64,000 nucleotides of DNA from assembly GCA_028671895.1 (NCBI GenBank), contig CM053795.1, forward strand, positions 9,383,501-9,447,500, written 5' to 3'. Positions 61,614 to 64,000 of this stretch are shown here, in pieces (position 1 is the first letter of the stretch; each line of letters starts with the position of its first letter). The translations under genes and the position numbers were made by a program. Source of the stretch: Oenanthe sinensis (Eukaryota > Streptophyta > Magnoliopsida > Apiales > Apiaceae). The notes under the pieces were generated by a model. That model was not told the origin of the DNA and made no database searches. It was given only the letters and a program-made list of their open reading frames with translations.

Positions 61614-63066
61614 GTCTATGTTGCTTTTGCTTTTGATTTTGTAGATGATAACTAGCTTTCAAATTGATTGATAATTTGATATGTATATATCCTGTATGTA
61701 TTGTTGTTGTGTGTGTTTATATATAGGAGACGGGACCGGTGGAATTTTAGATAAGATACATCGCGAAGTTACCAGATATGCCTGCGAAACTTGCAGGAAA
61801 CTCACTCTTCACAATAAATTACTTGTTTACTTTAATTTATAAATAAATTATATCATAAATAAATACAAATGGGCTTGAATATATAAATTTTACATGAACC
61901 AAAATAAAAGGTAAATTTAATTCGTTGAATAATATTTTGTCAAGAAAAATTGTTGCTAATATGTTAATTTAATTATTTTTCAATATTAATTTTTGAAGGA
62001 TATATAAACTTGTTCCAGAACTTTCCATTTCCACCTAAATGAAGACAAAATTTCATAGGTTCCCCACTAATTAATTTTAGGAATATTTTACATTTTATTG
62101 CAATTGTGTCTGGCTCACGACCAATTTGTCAATTATTACTATTTTAATGTTAGATATTCTAAAGAGTTCCGGGCTGCGGTTTGAATGACAAAAACCACGT
62201 CTTTCATCCAATGGCCTCATGCCACGTCACCGATAAAACCATAAAAAAAACATCCAAAATACTGTAAATTTCTAGCATATATACCTTCGATAGAATGCAG
62301 AAAAATTAAAAGAAAATGCTATTAATAACGTGATCGCAAAAACACTGAGTATCTGTTCTAACAAATCTCGAAATGAGCGAGAATCGAACTAGCACCTGGA
62401 TATCGCGCTCGCATATCAAAGTTGTTTATTAGCATTTCATTGTAAGCCTCACAAACGTAAGGTTGAGTATTAAGGGTTCTCCGCCAGAATCTTGAGTTGA
62501 GCGTTTGCTTTTCATCACATTAATTCGATATATGTAAAACATAATGCACGTATACTCAACCTCCTCATTTGGCTGATCAATATGAAAGCATTTTATTCAA
62601 CTTCCCTTTGATGGAAGTGATGCAAATGACTTGAGCAATCTAGATTCATACAAATGGTGGAATACTAGGTAATTTACCGTTTCCCTTTCCAAAAACTACC
62701 TTTGCACCATGATCCTGTTACAATATGTTCCTTCCAGCTCAGAGCATAGCCCACAAATTATTCGGAATTCAAACTCCCATCCATCGCTCAATAACAGAAA
62801 TCAACAACAATAATATTTAACTTCCAACATCCTTGCAGGATCCACATTATACACACAGTTACTGACTAATTGCAAGATTTGAGGACTAACTGGAAGATCA
62901 AATCAGGATCGAGGTTTGCTACTCTTACCTTAAAAAGTAGTAAAGCCATGATACAACACAAGTTTCTTGTATTTTGATATTCAGATTAGCTGAGTTATAT
63001 TATCAAAAAGCTGTCTTGTACAATATAAATACAGCAAAATGCTACTCAGCCTATGCTGATGGAATT
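61614..63066. other. BI-1 promoter region and spacer to the L19 gene
   Basis: 61614-61760 is the BI-1 leader and promoter side. The rest is AT-rich except for the diverged SINE at 62346-62425; the last few hundred bases may be the L19 3' UTR. No further gene is seen. Confidence 0.45.
62346..62425 (-). mobile_element. Diverged SINE fragment
   Basis: GAGTATCTGTTCTAACAAAT and GAGCGAGAATCGAACTAGCA correspond to GAGTATCTGTTCTAAAGAAA and GAGCCAGAGTCGAACCCAGG of the SINE at 57275-57405, same strand. The A-box part is not recognisable. Confidence 0.6.
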
Positions 63067-63175
63067 TCACTTAAACGTAGACAATCTTGGAAGCTTGTCT
63101 CTCAAATAGTACAACCTAGCCCTTCTGACTTTCCTGTGCTTCACTACTTTGATCTCTTTGACATTTGGTGAATAT
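63067..63175 (-). CDS. Organellar ribosomal protein bL19, last exon (5' part beyond the window)
   Basis: Large-subunit ribosomal protein of plastids or mitochondria. After an acceptor (ATCACAG before 63175) the minus-strand frame reads YSPNVKEIKVVKHRKVRRAR then LYYLRDKLPRLSTFK and TGA at 63067. YSPN-KEIKV and RRARLYYLRD are the conserved C-terminal bL19 motifs. The exon starts in phase 2, so the codon before it is split. No upstream exon could be recognised between 63176 and 64000, so the preceding intron is longer than about 820 bp. Arabidopsis has L19 genes beside GATA26 and near GATA27 and BI-1, which supports the call. Confidence 0.85.
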
Positions 63176-64000
63176 CTGTGATGATATGAGGAAAAAAACA
63201 AATAAGTTAATCAGATCCCTAAATAAAGGAGCATGTTGGGCTTCTTCATTTCCACCGGGAAATAGTATTATGCAATTATGTACCAGAGAAATTCCAAATG
63301 TTAACATTGTACACATTAAGAAAATCTAAATATAAGGGGGCTTTCATGTTCCAGACTTGTATTCAGAAAAGTCTCATAGACCTGTCAACTTCTATATTAT
63401 ATCAGAGAAGCCAACTTGTTCAATTAAAGTCGATCGTGAGAGGCCCAAGTTGGATGCAGCATGTAATAAAGGTAAAGAACAACTTATACGAACTAAACTA
63501 AATGTATCCAAGTTGATTTGACCACGTAAAATCAATAGAATATACCAATTACCCAATGCACTAGAGTCCTTTGATAAAATTAAGAAAACACAAGTAAAAT
63601 AAAAAAAAACCTCTGAAACCTAAAGTATTAACTAAGATAACACAACAACAAAACATGCTTATGAAAGTATTACATAACTTGTAAAGTTATCGTCTATTGA
63701 TCACAAGATCAATGGAGGAAGTTCTACATCTAGCAAACCAAGTTGGGAAGAAAGATTAATAGCTAAGTTGATCGACCATGATCAGTACTTTTCTACTTTC
63801 TAGACTAACCAATAAAAGCAAGCAACTAAGGGCCAGAAACTGTTACAAGTCCCAACAATTGATGTCACCCTATGTTGAATGTAACCAGCTCCAGAGACTC
63901 AACTAATCTGCCACTTAGTATCTATTAAAAATATATAATGCTAAAAAATCAAAAGAATATGAGGTGTGCTAGTCCTAAACACTCAAGAATCAATCTCCAT
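63176..64000 (-). other. Probable intron of the L19 gene
   Basis: Sequence upstream (minus sense) of the last L19 exon. AT-rich, with no recognisable coding segment on either strand. It is presumably intronic because the remaining exons must lie further right. Confidence 0.5.

Noticed and set aside
1..64000. CRISPR arrays, rRNA, tRNA genes, bacterial operons
   Set aside because: No regularly spaced direct repeats of CRISPR type, no rRNA-like sequence and no intact cloverleaf were seen; the gene structures are eukaryotic.

Overview
The window is nuclear DNA of a flowering plant, very probably a eudicot. The evidence is split genes with GT-AG introns, AT-rich spacers, plastid-targeted and ER proteins of plant-only families, and many plant mobile elements (Ty1/copia, solo LTRs of TGTAATATCC type, Stowaway and other TIR miniatures, a tRNA-derived SINE, a Helitron-like unit). 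The extra open reading frame of the copia element resembles ones I associate with asterids such as Apiaceae, but that placement is only an inference. I see no bacterial-style operons, rRNA, tRNA or CRISPR.

Layout. 1-2116 (-): 5' three-quarters of a cationic amino acid transporter gene that runs off the left edge. 2117-9197: spacer with a decayed copia reverse transcriptase scrap and a possible orphan exon. 9198-14824 (-): complete 13-exon (S)-ureidoglycine aminohydrolase gene (301 aa), with a 1.27-kb TIR element in its eleventh intron. 14825-17820: very AT-rich spacer with a small TIR element and three degenerate repeats. 17820-22840: decayed, internally deleted copia element flanked by a long direct repeat. 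23278-28400 (+): CLPR4 (292 aa) with three miniature elements in its introns. 31559-32956 (+): expansin-like B1 (249 aa). 34355-35251 (-): single-exon acidic nuclear-type protein. 36332-40946 (-): 8-exon GATA26/27-type factor with an ASXH domain (557 aa). 41370-53300: about 12 kb of repeat-rich DNA with two solo LTRs, Stowaway elements and a set of duplicated exon-like modules. 53327-57250 (-): small coiled-coil protein gene carrying an apparent one-base frameshift. 57955-59212: Helitron-like unit. 59617-61613 (-): Bax inhibitor-1 (251 aa). 63067-63175 (-): last exon of an organellar ribosomal protein L19 gene that runs off the right edge.

Gene order. From memory of Arabidopsis, UGLYAH, CLPR4 and EXLB1 are consecutive genes (At4g17050, At4g17040, At4g17030). 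GATA26 (At4g17570) lies next to an L19 gene (At4g17560), and the duplicate block on chromosome 5 has BI-1 (At5g47120), GATA27 (At5g47140) and L19 (At5g47190). The window therefore looks like an ancestral eudicot block in which two Arabidopsis neighbourhoods are joined. The genes do not form one pathway: they cover amino acid transport, purine (ureide) catabolism in the ER, the plastid Clp protease, the cell wall, transcription, ER cell-death control and organelle translation.

Exon models were built by hand from splice signals, reading phase and family resemblance. For UGLYAH, CLPR4, EXLB1, GATA and BI-1 all exon phases agree and the summed CDS is a multiple of three. I did not find a convincing new multi-gene system. 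The most unusual items are the extra ORF plus ATCGAT-centred repeats in the copia element, the duplicated splice donor in CLPR4, the frameshifted coiled-coil gene, and the repeated LNE-containing modules near 48 kb.
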